The notes under the pieces were generated by a model. The model ran no database searches, was not told where the DNA came from, and saw nothing but the letters and a program-made list of their open reading frames with translations. Shown one piece after another: positions 1 to 9,447 of a stretch of 64,000 bases of DNA. Both the position numbers and the translations under genes were made by a program. The DNA lies in NCBI GenBank assembly GCA_019055375.1, contig JAHQIW010000203.1, positions 62,001 through 126,000 of the forward strand, written 5' to 3'. Source of the stretch: Parelaphostrongylus tenuis. Taxonomy: Eukaryota; Nematoda; Chromadorea; Rhabditida; Metastrongylidae. The first letter of the stretch is position 1. The number at the start of each line of letters is the position of its first letter.

Positions 1-125
1 GTCTTTTGCCAATCCTGTGTGGGTTCTCCAGTTCCCACACTAAGAGTTAGCGACGACGAACGTTCCACACTCTATATCCAGTGAAAATCTCCATTTGACA
101 GACCACTGACATGCGTGGCTCTAAT
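1..125. repeat. Partial foldback element (family FB1), cut by the window edge
   Basis: This stretch matches one arm of the foldback seen intact at 45.7-46.3 kb. Shared landmarks are CTAAGAGTTAGCGACGACG at 41-59, the 'CACTCTATATCCAGTGAAAATC' type stretch around 70, and the CAGACCACTGACATGCGTGG end near 100-118. Only one arm lies in the window, so the rest of the palindrome is presumably to the left. Confidence 0.6.
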
Positions 126-129
126 AATG

Positions 130-640
130 ACTATCAGGCATATTACACAAATTTGGTTTACGTCCCTTTCGTGCGCTAGTGTATAGTGTTCTCTTCAGTC
201 CACAGCCACTCGTCAACGATCAACGGGACTACAGAGAATATAAATGACGAAAAAGCTGGCAAATAACCAATAAGCACAGAATCAGGAGAATTATGACTAC
301 TGGCTATCATGAATGAATATGGGATATCGATGAGGATCCATTAGTGCCCCAAAAAAGCAAGGATGATAGCAGACGCACAAATGCACAAATTTCGTTTGCG
401 TCCCCTTCCTGGTTGGCACGGAATTTCTCCTCGACGACTAACGGGGTAGACAGATGATACGGGTGATATAAGTGATAGTGAAGTCGGCAAACTAACGACT
501 ATGAAGAGAACGACAAAGGAAAAGACGTCCGTGGCAGAATTCAACACTGACTCATTACTACCCTGATTAAGGAACGAGGTATTACGGTAACACAAACGAC
601 TGCACAAATATAGCTTACGTCTCTTAAAATGACTTCGTGA
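130..640 (+). repeat. 5'-truncated RTE LINE 3' ends in tandem
   Basis: Two degenerate units share the segment CGATCAACGGGACTACAG followed by a GATGAYGAAGAAATYGGCAAA-like stretch (about 205-270 and 435-505). Each is preceded by a CACAAATTTGGTTTACGTCC-like segment. The same CGATCAACGGGAC word occurs in the opposite orientation at the 3' end of the LINE coding fragment at 650-680. These are therefore best read as short 3'-end copies of the same RTE-type element rather than an independent satellite. Confidence 0.5.
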
Positions 641-645
641 CCTGT

Positions 646-1191
646 ATCACCTGTCGTCCCGTTGATCGTCGAGTGACTCGAGCGGGTACCGGCAACTCTT
701 CCATTTTTCCCTATCGCGTGCAAGAGTAGCCCAGTGGGTCCTCCTCGCTCTAGGAATTCGCTGAGCATCATATCTTTCTTCCATCGCTTTCGTGAAGAAA
801 TCGGACCAACGGGTCAGTGGTCTTCCTTTAGAGCGCTTGACGTCCCGAGGAATCCAGTCGGTAACGGCTCTCGTCCATCGGTTGTCGTTGAAGCGCATCA
901 CGTGTCCGGCCCACCTTATTTTCGATATCCTGGCTGTAGAATGGCGTCTCTGATTTTCGATCGTTGAAGTAGGCCGGAACTTCGGATCCTTTCTCTCATT
1001 TGCGAGATACGGGATACTCCTAGCATCGACCTTTCGACTGCGCGTTCGATAACGCCAAGTGATCTTTCATCCTGCTTACGTAGCGACCAGTCATGAGCAA
1101 TTCCTCGAAAACGGTATGAACTTTGATGCAGGTCATCCAAATGATGAAGAAATTGGCAAACAACAAGAACGAAATGCAACGAAGAGAACAA
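646..1191 (-). pseudogene. RTE-type LINE reverse-transcriptase C-terminal remnant
   Basis: The minus strand encodes the tail of an RTE-clade endonuclease/reverse transcriptase, a family often mis-annotated in hookworm genomes as craniofacial development protein 2-like. Two overlapping frames are visible. The first (about 1100-960) contains ERAVERSMLGVSRISQMRE and RSSGLLQRSKIRDAI. The second (901-647) contains RFNDNRWTRAVTDWIPRDVK, GRPLTRWSDFF and THWATLARDREKWK, and ends at DDQRDDR plus stop. The switch of frame near 905-960 and the absence of the upstream RT and endonuclease domains mark it as dead. The family name comes from recognised motifs; no search was run. Confidence 0.8.
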
Positions 1192-1620
1192 TGTCCATGG
1201 TGAAAATCAACGATAATTCATTGGCTTCCTAAAGAGAGAAGAGTACTACGGTAGCAGACACAAGACTGCACGAACGAAGCTCCCGACTCTCCCTCTTTCG
1301 TAGGATCTGGTGTTCTCCTCAGTCAGGACCCTCTTCCCTGATGATCGACAAGACAAAGAGATGACGAAGAAATTGCCAACTCAGCGGTTGCGTAGAGAGA
1401 ATTATGAGGAAAATATGTCTACAGTGGAAATCAACGACGAGACCAAGGGCAAGGTTAACGGAAAAGAACGAATTACTGCAACGGACATAGGACTACAGAA
1501 AAATTTCGATATCTACTAAGCATAAATAACCCGTCCCCTGTTCCCATAGCATCTCATGTCCTCATTGGCCCGGAGCGACTCCTCGACTATCAGCGGGGCA
1601 GCAGCTGATACATAAATAAT
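1192..1620 (+). repeat. Further RTE LINE 3'-end fragments
   Basis: Around 1275-1500 and 1555-1620 the same GATGACGAAGAAATTGCCAA and CGACTATCAGCGGGGCAGCA type words recur in plus orientation, flanking the minus-strand LINE fragment. A 69-residue open frame at 1310-1519 is a by-product of this repeat and has no recognisable domain. Confidence 0.45.
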
Positions 1621-1925
1621 AAAGGATAAAGCTCTCAGCGTTGATCGCTCCCTGAGGGGTGCGCCGTGCTTTCATGTCCACTTTTTTTGAGTTCGTTTGA
1701 GATGACTGAGTAGATATCTGGCCTTTACAATAACTTGTGGTGGCCTCCCGCTGTACCGAGTCAGTGCTGCTTATCCTCCCAGACGAGTCTCAAACCAGTT
1801 TTGTACCAATTTACCGACCCCGGAGAGATAGATGGCTTGGTGAGCCATGAGCGCGAGATCGAACGGTCGACCTTGTGTACGACGCAGAACACTAGTAACC
1901 ATTGCGCCACATGCGCCCTTCAAAT
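1621..1925 (-). repeat. tRNA-derived SINE, family S1
   Basis: Read on the minus strand it opens with a tRNA-like head (GCGCATGTGGCGCAATGG, an A-box-like word, then GGTCGACCGTTCGATCTCGC, a B-box-like word). The body contains GTAAATTGGTACAAAAC and GGAGGATAAGCAGCACTGAC, and it ends in GAGAGCTTTATCCTTT. The same architecture recurs in at least seven places in this window. Confidence 0.75.
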
Positions 1926-2130
1926 ATATATGTATACATATGTGCACATATGTGGATACATATGAATATATATACATATGTACATATGCATATACATGTA
2001 CACATATATACATATATAGTACACATTCACGTGTATATATGAACATGTGCATATGTATTTATGTACATATATGTGAATAATATATATACGCATACGTACA
2101 CATATATATATATATATATATAAATATATC
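1921..2130. repeat. TATATG/TACATA alternating microsatellite
   Basis: About 200 bp of alternating purine-pyrimidine DNA built from ATATGTACATAT and TATATA words, ending in a (TA)n run at 2103-2122. It directly follows the tRNA-like head of the S1 SINE. Overlapping open frames here (rich in Tyr, Ile, His, Cys) are artefacts of the repeat. Confidence 0.85.
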
Positions 2131-2194
2131 GAAGTTCTAATGAGGTTTACAAAAATCAATGGAATAAAAAAAGATGCACAAACTTGGATTACGT

Positions 2195-2500
2195 CTAGTT
2201 TCTGCCAAGCCACCATAGGTTTGGTCCGTTTGCATCGAAAACTCAAATTTTCATCAGCCGTGAGCCACTCGTCGACGATCAACAGGACTCATGCAAGAGT
2301 GCTGTGTAAAAACGAGCATCGCTGGCGCCACGGCTAGCATACGCTTCCGGAAAGAGTGAGATCTGGGTTCGAATCCCGGCTTGTTTGACGCAAATGTATT
2401 TGCACAGCACTCCACATTATTGGATCAACGGGACTACAGGTGATACATATGATGAAGGAATCGGCGAATCAACGACTAGCTGTAGGATTGCTAGCCAAAA
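2195..2500 (+). repeat. RTE 3'-end fragments split by a tRNA-like SINE (family S4)
   Basis: CACTCGTCGACGATCAACAG at 2266-2285 and GATCAACGGGACTACAGGTG near 2423 are RTE 3'-end words. Between them (about 2320-2420) is a tRNA-like module with the B-box-like word GGTTCGAATCCCGGC at 2368-2382, ending in GCACAGCACTCCACATTATT. The S4 module recurs at 24.24, 31.8, 32.05 and 55.9 kb. Confidence 0.55.
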
Positions 2501-2544
2501 ATCTCCCACGGTGAGGACGAGATTTTACGGCATCAGGGGTCAAC

Positions 2545-2760
2545 TACGCAGTTTCAGCTTATGTCCTTTCCTGGTGATAACCGTGAACTCGTCCGTTTTC
2601 TTATAATGACGCTGAACTCGTCTGTTATTCAGTGATATCACATTGATAAACTCGCCCGTTCTCAAAAGATCACGGTGAACTCGTCCCTTTTTTGATAACG
2701 GCGGACTCGTCCATTCCCTAGCGGTGACAGTAGACTCATCCGTTTCCATACGGTCTCCTA
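2545..2760. repeat. Degenerate minisatellite, ~30-bp unit
   Basis: About six imperfect units share a core similar to GTGAACTCGTCCGTTTTC (seen at about 2583, 2611, 2645, 2675, 2703 and 2731), each preceded by GATAACGG-like sequence. Spacing is 28-34 bp. On the minus strand it yields a repeated T-D-E-F/S-T-V peptide, but there is no start, splice or domain context to support coding. Confidence 0.6.
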
Positions 2761-2974
2761 CTCTCGTCAGTCCGGAGCGTGTGCTCGCCAGAACTGTGGG
2801 TTTTTTATACTGGTTTTTTTGTATCGGAAAATTTTTATCCAGGCAGTTCAACAGAGGTTAGCCCATCGAGAAAATCCTGAGACGTCTAGGATTTATTTAT
2901 TTATGTCCACCTGGAAGGATAGAAAGAAGAAAAATCCGGAAAAAAAATTCCTGAGGAATGCGTCTTGCATTCGC

Positions 2975-3212
2975 TTCCATGCGTAGTGATGTTGAGGTGA
3001 TTTCAATGCATACCTGGCCTTAAAATGGTTCGTAATGGTCTATGGTTGTGCCAAGTCGGTGCTGCCTAACCTCCCGGACAACTCGTACCAATTCCCCAAG
3101 GTCTTGAAGATTTGCCGAGCGCCTGAGCGCGGGATCGAACCATCGGCCATCGATTAGTCAACCCACGTCTTCGCCGCAGGGCACTTCTAGCCACTAAGCC
3201 ACACGTGGTGAT
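2975..3212 (-). repeat. SINE family S1, truncated copy
   Basis: Minus-strand S1 copy with the head words CCACGTGTGGCTTAGTGGC and GATGGTTCGATCCCGCGC, a shortened middle, and loss of the CTTTATCC tail. It is more diverged than the copy at 41.4 kb. Confidence 0.65.
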
Positions 3213-3284
3213 TCTGTCATTTGTTTTATTTTTATTTTACCCGACCTCTGATCATAATTTGCTGTGTGGATTCCAGCATTTCTT

Positions 3285-3560
3285 GTGTTCGATGACCCGT
3301 TTACTCGTATTTTTCCCCGCCATCAAGGTTTTCGAGAATCCTATGCGTTGCTTCGGCTGCTGATTGAAGATTTCCTCTCGTGGAACATTGCTTTAGACGA
3401 TTCCATTTTAACCCTTTATAGTAAAGCAATCCCTAAAACCTTCGATGCTGTGCTGCAAGAGAGTGGCAGAAGAGAGATCGAACCAACGACTCTCATATCA
3501 CCTTGCTTCCGGATACACCGCATCGCTAACCACTGCGCTGCTCCATCACATCTCTCGATA
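3285..3560 (-). repeat. tRNA-like SINE, family S2
   Basis: On the minus strand a tRNA-like head near 3555-3470 (GCGCAGTGGTTAGCGATGCG, then GTTGGTTCGATCTCTCTTC) is followed by a body that ends in a GATGACGGGTC-like tail at 3290. Related tails occur at 11.93 and 17.56 kb. Confidence 0.5.
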
Positions 3561-3689
3561 TCTTGCGTTCCTGTGGACCGTTTATTTTGCTGAACAGAAC
3601 GATGGCTTGCTCTCGATTTTCAGTGGTCTAAAGAAGTCTCAGGAATATCACCCCTTGACTGCATGATGTCAGTGTTTATTCAATCCCGT

Positions 3690-3838
3690 GCCCAAGGTTT
3701 ACCATACCTTCTATACTTCCGGGATTTAAGCCCAGACAGCAGACTTATCTGGAAGAATAGCAGCACTGAGTTGACCCATCGGCAGGCCTCTCGAGTGACT
3801 GTAGAGGCCAAATATGCATCTAGTCAGGTTCTGCTCGA
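3690..3838 (+). repeat. SINE family S1, internal fragment (plus strand)
   Basis: The segment CCCAAGGTTTACCATACCTTC, followed by GGAAGAATAGCAGCACTGAG and GGCCAAATATGCAT, matches the S1 body. Both ends are missing, and the inverted-repeat element at 3843 abuts it. Confidence 0.5.
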
Positions 3839-3842
3839 TTAT

Positions 3843-4650
3843 GAGGGGACAAATTAAAAACCGGCCTCATTTGTTGGACAGGAACTTTTCGTAGGAGTTT
3901 TAGTAATCGTTCGAAAGCTTAGATTTCTGGTTACAACTCCACATTGCCGGTTTTCGAGAAAGCCTTTTTTAAGGTTGTTACAGAGGGAGATTTCTTGCGT
4001 TGCAAACGCGCATATTTCCTCTCTGGACAGAGCTCTTTGTTTGGCTCCTGTAGTGATCATTTGATAGCGTAGTGGCAGCTGATTCTAACGCTACGCTTAT
4101 ATCCTGAAAAGACCGTTTCTCTGCAACGCAGTAGATAAAATAAGTTGAGTTCGCATATGTGAGCAAGAAGGTCTTTGGCCAATTCACGTGCCGGTGGTTG
4201 AGGCGACCACGTGAACTGCTGACGCGGTAGTTCTCTACGCGTTCATATGCCCGAATAATCGATGATCGTCGCGTCATCGAACGTGTTCGCCTCACGCGCC
4301 GGCACGTGAATTGGCCAATGGGCCCCCTTGCTCATACATCGATTTCAACTTATTTTACCAGCTGCGTTGCAGAGAATCGGTCTTTTCAGGATATGAGCAC
4401 AGCGCTGGAATCAGAAACGATTACGCTCTCGAATGACTACTAATAGTCTTGATAAAGAGCTCTGTTCGACGAGAAATATGCGCGTCTGAGACGTAGTGTT
4501 GTGTCTACTTTACGGCGTTTCAAAGGGGTGTTATGAAAAGTCGGCCGCTTGGGGCTGTAGCCTGAAGTCTCAGCTTTCGAATAATCACTAACACTCCTAT
4601 CAAAAAATTCCTGTCAAGCGATTGAGGTGGATTTTTCGTTTGTCCCCTCA
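3843..4650. mobile_element. Palindromic inverted-repeat DNA transposon (family IR1), TA target
   Basis: The element begins TGAGGGGACAAA and ends in the reverse complement TTTGTCCCCTCA, each next to a TA dinucleotide, as in Tc1/mariner-type insertion. The arms remain paired far inward. CCAATTCACGTGCCGG at about 4180 is matched by CCGGCACGTGAATTGG at about 4300, and GCAACGCAGTAGATAAAATAAG by its partner near 4355. Only the central ~60 bp is unpaired. No transposase is encoded, so it is non-autonomous. Relatives lie at 8502-9336, 6540-7125, about 18.2-19.0 kb and 63.8 kb. Confidence 0.8.
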
Positions 4651-4682
4651 TAAAGTATAACCTAAGTCACCTCTCGCGATTC

Positions 4683-5063
4683 ATGATGAAGTCGAATTCG
4701 TGGCGTATCCTACGGGGATTGATCAACATCCGAGAGCTTTGTTCCTCTAGTTTTAATCCGTTTCACACAGCGGCGCTTGTGATGTACTGGTTAGAGGCGT
4801 TCTGAACACACGTTGATTAGATCTGGCGCTCAAGGCTCACCAAGCCTTCCATGCCTTTGGAGTCGGTGACTTGATACAAGACTTGTCTGGGAGGATAGGC
4901 ACTTCTAAGCTGATGTATTAGATAGGCCATCGTGAGCCATTACAAAGGCCAGATGTGCAATCATTCGCTTTTAACTGAGTTAAATGATGACGAATCCTTG
5001 GCGTATCCCTTAGGGATTGGTCACGTCAGAAGCTTCATTCCTTAGTCTTTTGGTTACATAATT
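4683..5063 (+). repeat. SINE family S1: an orphan tail followed by a near-complete copy
   Basis: 4683-4760 is an S1 3' tail only (GAATTCGTGGCGTATCCTAC, GAGAGCTTTGTTCC). 4771-5063 is a plus-strand copy with head, body (CACCAAGCCTTCCATGCC, TTGTCTGGGAGGATAGGC) and tail (GGCGTATCCCTTAGGGATTG). The duplicated tail suggests two insertions at one site. Confidence 0.7.
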
Positions 5064-5093
5064 ACTCAGTATTTAGCGACTTCTTCGGATGCA

Positions 5094-5346
5094 ATGACTT
5101 CTTCCCACTCGCCTGAGGTGATAACGATATCGGACAACGACGAAGAAGAGTCTCTGGATCTCTTCAACTCAACCGCCGATGAAGAAGATGCAAGCTGTTG
5201 TGGCCCATCCTGAGTCGGATGACCTATTTTCTTCGGATTGTGATGATCCTGAAGAACACGATCGGAAGGGCAGTATGAAAAGGAGTAATAGTGCCTCGAG
5301 CAGTGAGTCAGTTACGGACTTCCAAGACCGACTGACCCTCTATTGA
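5094..5346 (+). pseudogene. Acidic Ser-rich ORF with a frameshift (gene fragment)
   Basis: An ATG at 5094 opens a 39-residue frame, starting MTSSHSPEVITISDNDEEE, that ends at a TGA (5211-5213). A second frame (5197-5346) carries on with the same composition: acidic, Ser-rich, then a KRSNSASSSESV stretch. One small indel near 5195-5210 would explain this. V-I-T-I-S-D-N-D-E-E-E fits a SUMO-interacting motif (hydrophobic core followed by acids), but that is a short motif and the reading is inference. A TTTAG just upstream (5072-5076) could be a splice or trans-splice acceptor. The 3' end runs into Penelope-like terminal sequence at about 5315. No family is recognised. Confidence 0.35.
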
Positions 5347-5500
5347 CCTCGGCTCTACAGCGAAGCACCGATTTTTTCTTAGTTGGGGGTTGTTACGATA
5401 CAATTTATCCGATTAGTTGTGTCTCAGCGTTTTCACCTTCTTCAGAGCCTGGAAAGATTAGGTTGCCCACATTCCACTCAGCCAAATACCTCCATTACTC
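5315..5500 (-). mobile_element. Penelope-like terminal (pLTR) fragment with decayed hammerhead core
   Basis: This stretch aligns by eye with 51.13-51.32 kb: AAGACCGACTG, then CCTCGG, then TCTTCAGAGCCTGGAAAG. On the minus strand 5452-5415 reads CCAGGCTCTGAAGAAGGTG and continues to GCTGAGACACAACT. The CTGAAGA half of a hammerhead core is intact but the GAAA half has become GAGA. The plus-strand open frame at 5383-5655 overlaps it and is not thought to be a gene. Confidence 0.5.
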
Positions 5501-5736
5501 GAACGAAAACAACAAGCCATGAACATCAAGCCGTCAACGTTTTAACGTTTCCACCGTTTCTTAGAGTTTTTAGACACATCAGTGGAAGACTGATCAAAGG
5601 CGATGAGTATACTCGAAAGCTTGATGGAATCTCTCAAGCCTTTCAAGAGGTCTGATACGGCATTTTCCTTGCTATGACTTACATTTCGCGTTACTCGCAC
5701 GCCTCGTCAGTAGCACATGCCTTTCGGTTCACCCTT

Positions 5737-6025
5737 TACAACTGATAGTAGCGGCGCCGAAAATGTATGACTATACGTCAAGTGAAAAAAAAATCATTTC
5801 ATGTAGCGTTTTTTTCAGATTGATTGATTGTCGATTGCATGGCTTACGCCTGTTATGGAGCATATGCAACAATACCTTTCAATTGACTAATTTGAGACCT
5901 CACTTGAAAAGTCAATCACTACGAAAGAACGTGAGATCAAGTGATCTTTTCACTTGATGTGCCGTTATGCATCTTCAGCGCCGCTATTATCAGATGTAGG
6001 AGTGAGCCTGAAAGACATGTTCTAC
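5737..6025. repeat. Inverted repeat
   Basis: CTGATAGTAGCGGCGCCG at about 5742 followed by TCAAGTGAAAAAAA at 5779 is mirrored by TTTTCACTTGA at 5947 and CAGCGCCGCTATTATCAG at about 5977. The arms are about 60 bp with gaps. Nothing codes convincingly between them. From here to about 6480 no gene or known element is recognised. Confidence 0.5.
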
Positions 6026-6063
6026 TGATGAGCCGTGCGTGTAACGCCGAAACGTAGGTATGA
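6016..6063 (+). ncRNA. Hammerhead-like motif CTGATGA...GAAAC in a stem (weak candidate)
   Basis: CTGATGA (6025-6031) and GAAAC (6049-6053) are separated by 17 nt that can form a short stem with one mismatch. The flanks CATGTTCTAC and GTAGGTATG pair with a single bulge. The usual cleavage-site triplet and stem order are not satisfied, because the outer stem uses the first C of the core. This is likely a decayed or chance relative of the 51.2-kb motif. Confidence 0.25.
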
Positions 6064-6539
6064 CACTCGAAATGCCATACCAGTCCTCTTGAAAGACTTG
6101 GAATATCTTTCAAACTTTTCAATATACTCACCACCCTTAGTCAATCTTCCGCTGAGGTGTCCAAATACTCATAGAAAACGGTGAGAACGTTGAAAAGTTG
6201 CTCCACGCTTGAGCGATTGGAATCTGGGTTTTGCTGATTTTTTCCATTTGCGAGTGGAGGTGTTTGACCGACTGGGTTGTGAGCAACCTGGTCTTTCCAG
6301 GCTCCGAAGTGAGCGAAACTGCCATTACGTCAGCTTATTTTATAAACTGGATTGAGACAAGCTTGTGTTTGGCTCACAAAGAAAAGTCTGTGGGTACTTT
6401 TCCGTCTGGTAGCACACATTTTCAAGCCTATCCCCTACACGGGACATCAAGTTTTCATAAAGATTGCTAGATTGCTCTTTGCTCTAGCTTAAAGATTGTC
6501 TTGAAAGTTTAAATCTTAAGCTAGCGCTGCACGTGGCCG

Positions 6540-7125
6540 GTTTTTTAAAAGACTCCTTTATAACGTTATGAAGTTCAAAATAAAATTATGTTTCACATAC
6601 GCGCGCACTTCTCGCGCGACAAAGTTCTTTCTTCACGGCTGTTAGTAATCATTCGATAGCGTAAGGTTTACTGATTCCAACGCTATGCTTATAATCTGAA
6701 AGGACCGTTTCTCTGCAGTGCAGCAGGGAAGATAAGATCGATTACTGTACGCGAGCAAGTGTCCTTTGGCCAATTCACGGGCTGTGGAGTGGGGAGGTCG
6801 GCGCGAACATCGATCGGTGGCGACCTAAGTGAGGTGTATTTGAGTAGGAATTGTTTCTCCGCTTTGCAGGGAACTCTAGTTTGAACGTTTGATACTAGAA
6901 GATTCTCTTCCACACGTTCATGTGCTTCTCTTGCTTTCAGCGAACTAGTATCGATTTGCGTGGTCGATGTGAAACGCAATTTTATTTGAATCATACAGCG
7001 TTATAAGAGGGTCTTCTCGAAAAAATCGAGCATTTACAGCGATAGCATAGGATTTGAGCTTTCGAATGATCTCTGAACACTCTTTGAGAAAATATTCTTG
7101 CTCAGCGTAGGGATAGGGTTGAAAA
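6540..7125. mobile_element. Relic of inverted-repeat transposon IR1
   Basis: Internal IR1 words are present: CATTCGATAGCGTAAGGTTT and CAACGCTATGCTTAT near 6650-6690, TTTGGCCAATTCACG at about 6766, and a right arm with GAGCTTTCGAATGATC at about 7057. The outermost TIR sequence is too decayed to place the exact ends. A 101-residue minus-strand frame inside it is incidental. Confidence 0.55.
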
Positions 7126-7420
7126 TCTGTGCCAGCAAACGGAAATGAACACTCTGTGATTTATTCAAGTGTGTAAATCAGTAGTTTCATATATCACTTT
7201 AGCAAAATTCCATCAACTCCAGCACTCGTTTGTCTTTTTGTGTTGAATATTTATTTCTATTTATCGATGATCTCTTAGGGACAACCGATAAGATCAGCAA
7301 CAGAAGAAGAGTTGATTGTAACGATAGGATATCGTGTTCATCTTCAATAAGAAATTCTGTTCACAGCAGTGATCGCATCACATCATTACCCAATAGGAGC
7401 GATGTAAGTGTTTCAGTAAT

Positions 7421-7488
7421 TGACCGCTTGATCCGATTGACTTCGCGGACACGCCCATTGTGGGTCCGCGGAAGTCGATCGGTCAAAT
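7421..7488. other. Long near-perfect hairpin
   Basis: GATTGACTTCGCGGAC is followed 13 nt later by GTCCGCGGAAGTCGATC. The pairing extends outward through TTGACC and GGTCAA, giving about 22 bp of stem with one bulge. It is GC-rich against an AT-rich background. No terminator or RNA-gene context is visible. Confidence 0.55.
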
Positions 7489-7524
7489 CCTCAAGAGATC
7501 TTTTATTTTACCGCCTTTGTAGCA

Positions 7525-8080
7525 GTATCATAATGTTATAATTGTATATCGAGCGATGCTGAGTGATAATCAAAGTTTTCAACTCTCAGTTGAGAATTGG
7601 ACCCGCATTTCTTCCATATTAGAAGCTGCGTGGTACCACTGCACTCCCGAGGCCACCGCTCTGCTACCAGTTTTTCTTACATCCGTATGAGTGAAACCAA
7701 CTCCCGCCTGGGGTTAGAAGTGTTTCAATAATGCGCTGCTTTCCTGCTGAGCAAAGAAGCGAGGTTGTGCCCATTGATGTTGAGTATGTGCAAAACTTTG
7801 AGCTCAGACGGAACTTGAACCCGTATTTCACCATTTCCGGGATCGCGCGCTTGACCAGTTGCACTACTGACGCCTGTTTTAGCACCCCTCTATCTACGCT
7901 ACAACGCAGCAGTCTATCAGCAGCCAACCAGTAAGTGCGATCAGTGACGATATGGGCTTGCCAGGCCACACCGTTGACGGTAGGGTGGTTGAAGTTGAAA
8001 CCGATGTCTCACCCTTTCTGGGTATACGTGCTGACTACTGCGCTACCGGAGCTCCTACTCTGCTATAACTCTTTCTGCGA
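7525..8080 (-). repeat. Cluster of tRNA-like modules, family S3
   Basis: Three tRNA-like segments lie in a row. Two on the minus strand carry the B-box-like words GGGTCCAATTCTCA (about 7600) and GGGTTCAAGTTCC (about 7820). Each follows an end word like ATGCTGAGTGATATGCAAAAC. A third, degraded, is near 7935-8060. The open frame at 7731-7934 is a shadow of these. From 8080 to 8500 no feature is recognised. Confidence 0.5.
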
Positions 8081-8501
8081 TGGTTCTCTTACAATCATTC
8101 TGTCTTTTATCGTTCACAAGATGATGAATGGTTGATTGCTGTATGTCCTATGGCCTTTTGAAAGTAGTCAGTAACGTGTATTGCATAGCTAGCATCACTA
8201 GCAAATGCTGATGTAGCTGACTGTACCTTCTGTCGTGTTCCTCCTTCTATCGAATATCCCCAGATCGTGACCGAGTGGCTAGTGATGCTCGACGTGTGGT
8301 TGATCTCCCATCCTCAACACTCTGGCGTTCAATAAAAACCCCTTATGGGACGCCCAGCCTGACTCGCTTCAAGATTGCAAAGTGACGTGCTTGATCAGCA
8401 CCCTACAACGTTCGTGAAGGAGGCAACATACTCAAGCAAGCGCGGAAAACGAACCGAATGAACTGGGACCTGTTCAGTAAAAAAAACTAGGTTCTTCTTT
8501 A

Positions 8502-9336
8502 GGAGGGAACAAGTAAAAAATCGATCTCATCCGGAGGGGTAAGAATTTTCCGTAGGAGTGTTAGTAACCATCCGAAAGCTGAGACTTGAGGCTACAGCAC
8601 CACGTTCGCCCGTTTTTTCAAAACACCGCTTTAGAAAGCTCTAACATTCAAGACAAAATCATGTTTCATAAAACCACGTGTTCTTTTCTCTTATCTCGCT
8701 TATATTTCGCTCGACAAAACTCCTTCTTCACCGTATCTGTACTCAAACTATATCACAAGCTTCAGAGAACTCAAAAATATGTTTGCTTTATCAAAAAGCT
8801 CTTTTGATCTCCTCTGATCTTTGATTTGTCCTTTAAACCTCGCCGAAGAGAGCTCTTTCTTTAGACTATTAGAAATCAGTCTGATAGCGTAATGTTTCCT
8901 AAATCTAGTGATATGCTTATTTTTCTGGAAATATGGTTTAGCACGGTGAACTAAGATCGAGTTTAACATCTTTGGTAACGTTGTTTACATGCTATTCGAC
9001 AAGGTGAGGCTGTCGGCTGTCGGCTTGGTAATTTTTTTCCTCCGCTTTGAAAGAAACTTCACGTAAAATCGATTGATTGAGATACTACGAAAATTTCTCT
9101 ACACATTGATAGTGCTTTTCGGCTTCCAACGAGTCATGCGCGTGATAAAAATGAAGGCAAAGGCGAGTGTGAGACATGATTTTTGACCGGGGTGCTACAA
9201 CGTTGTAAAAGGGTATTTCGAGAACCAACGACGTGGGGCGTAGCCTCAAGAAGTCTCAGCTTTCGAATGGTTACTAACACTCCTATGGAAAATTCTTCTC
9301 CCAGCGAATGAGATCGGTTTTCCATTTGTTTCCTCC
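8502..9336. mobile_element. Inverted-repeat DNA transposon IR1, full-length copy
   Basis: It starts GGAGGGAACAAGTAAAAAATC and ends in the inverted copy CATTTGTTTCCTCC. TA flanks both ends (8500-8501 and 9337-9338). Arms pair through GATCTCAT and the segment GTAGGAGTGTTAGTAACCAT, whose partner is ATGGTTACTAACACTCCTAT at about 9267. No transposase is visible. It ends 111 bp before the ATG of the next gene. Confidence 0.8.
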
Positions 9337-9447
9337 TAATCGGAAAGAATCGAAAACTATGATAAGCATCAAATAAAGGTATAAGATGAAGAAGTGTGAG
9401 ACTTGCACACCATTTCTTTTCTTTCATCTATTCTACGAACATCAATA

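Noticed and set aside
1771..2282. Several open frames rich in Tyr, Ile, Met, His and Cys on both strands
   Set aside because: They are translations of the TATATG microsatellite and SINE, with no independent coding signal.
2328..2400. tRNA gene
   Set aside because: A- and B-box-like words are present, but no paired acceptor stem or anticodon arm could be drawn, and the module is repeated with S4 tails. It is a tRNA-derived SINE, as are the other tRNA-like sites.
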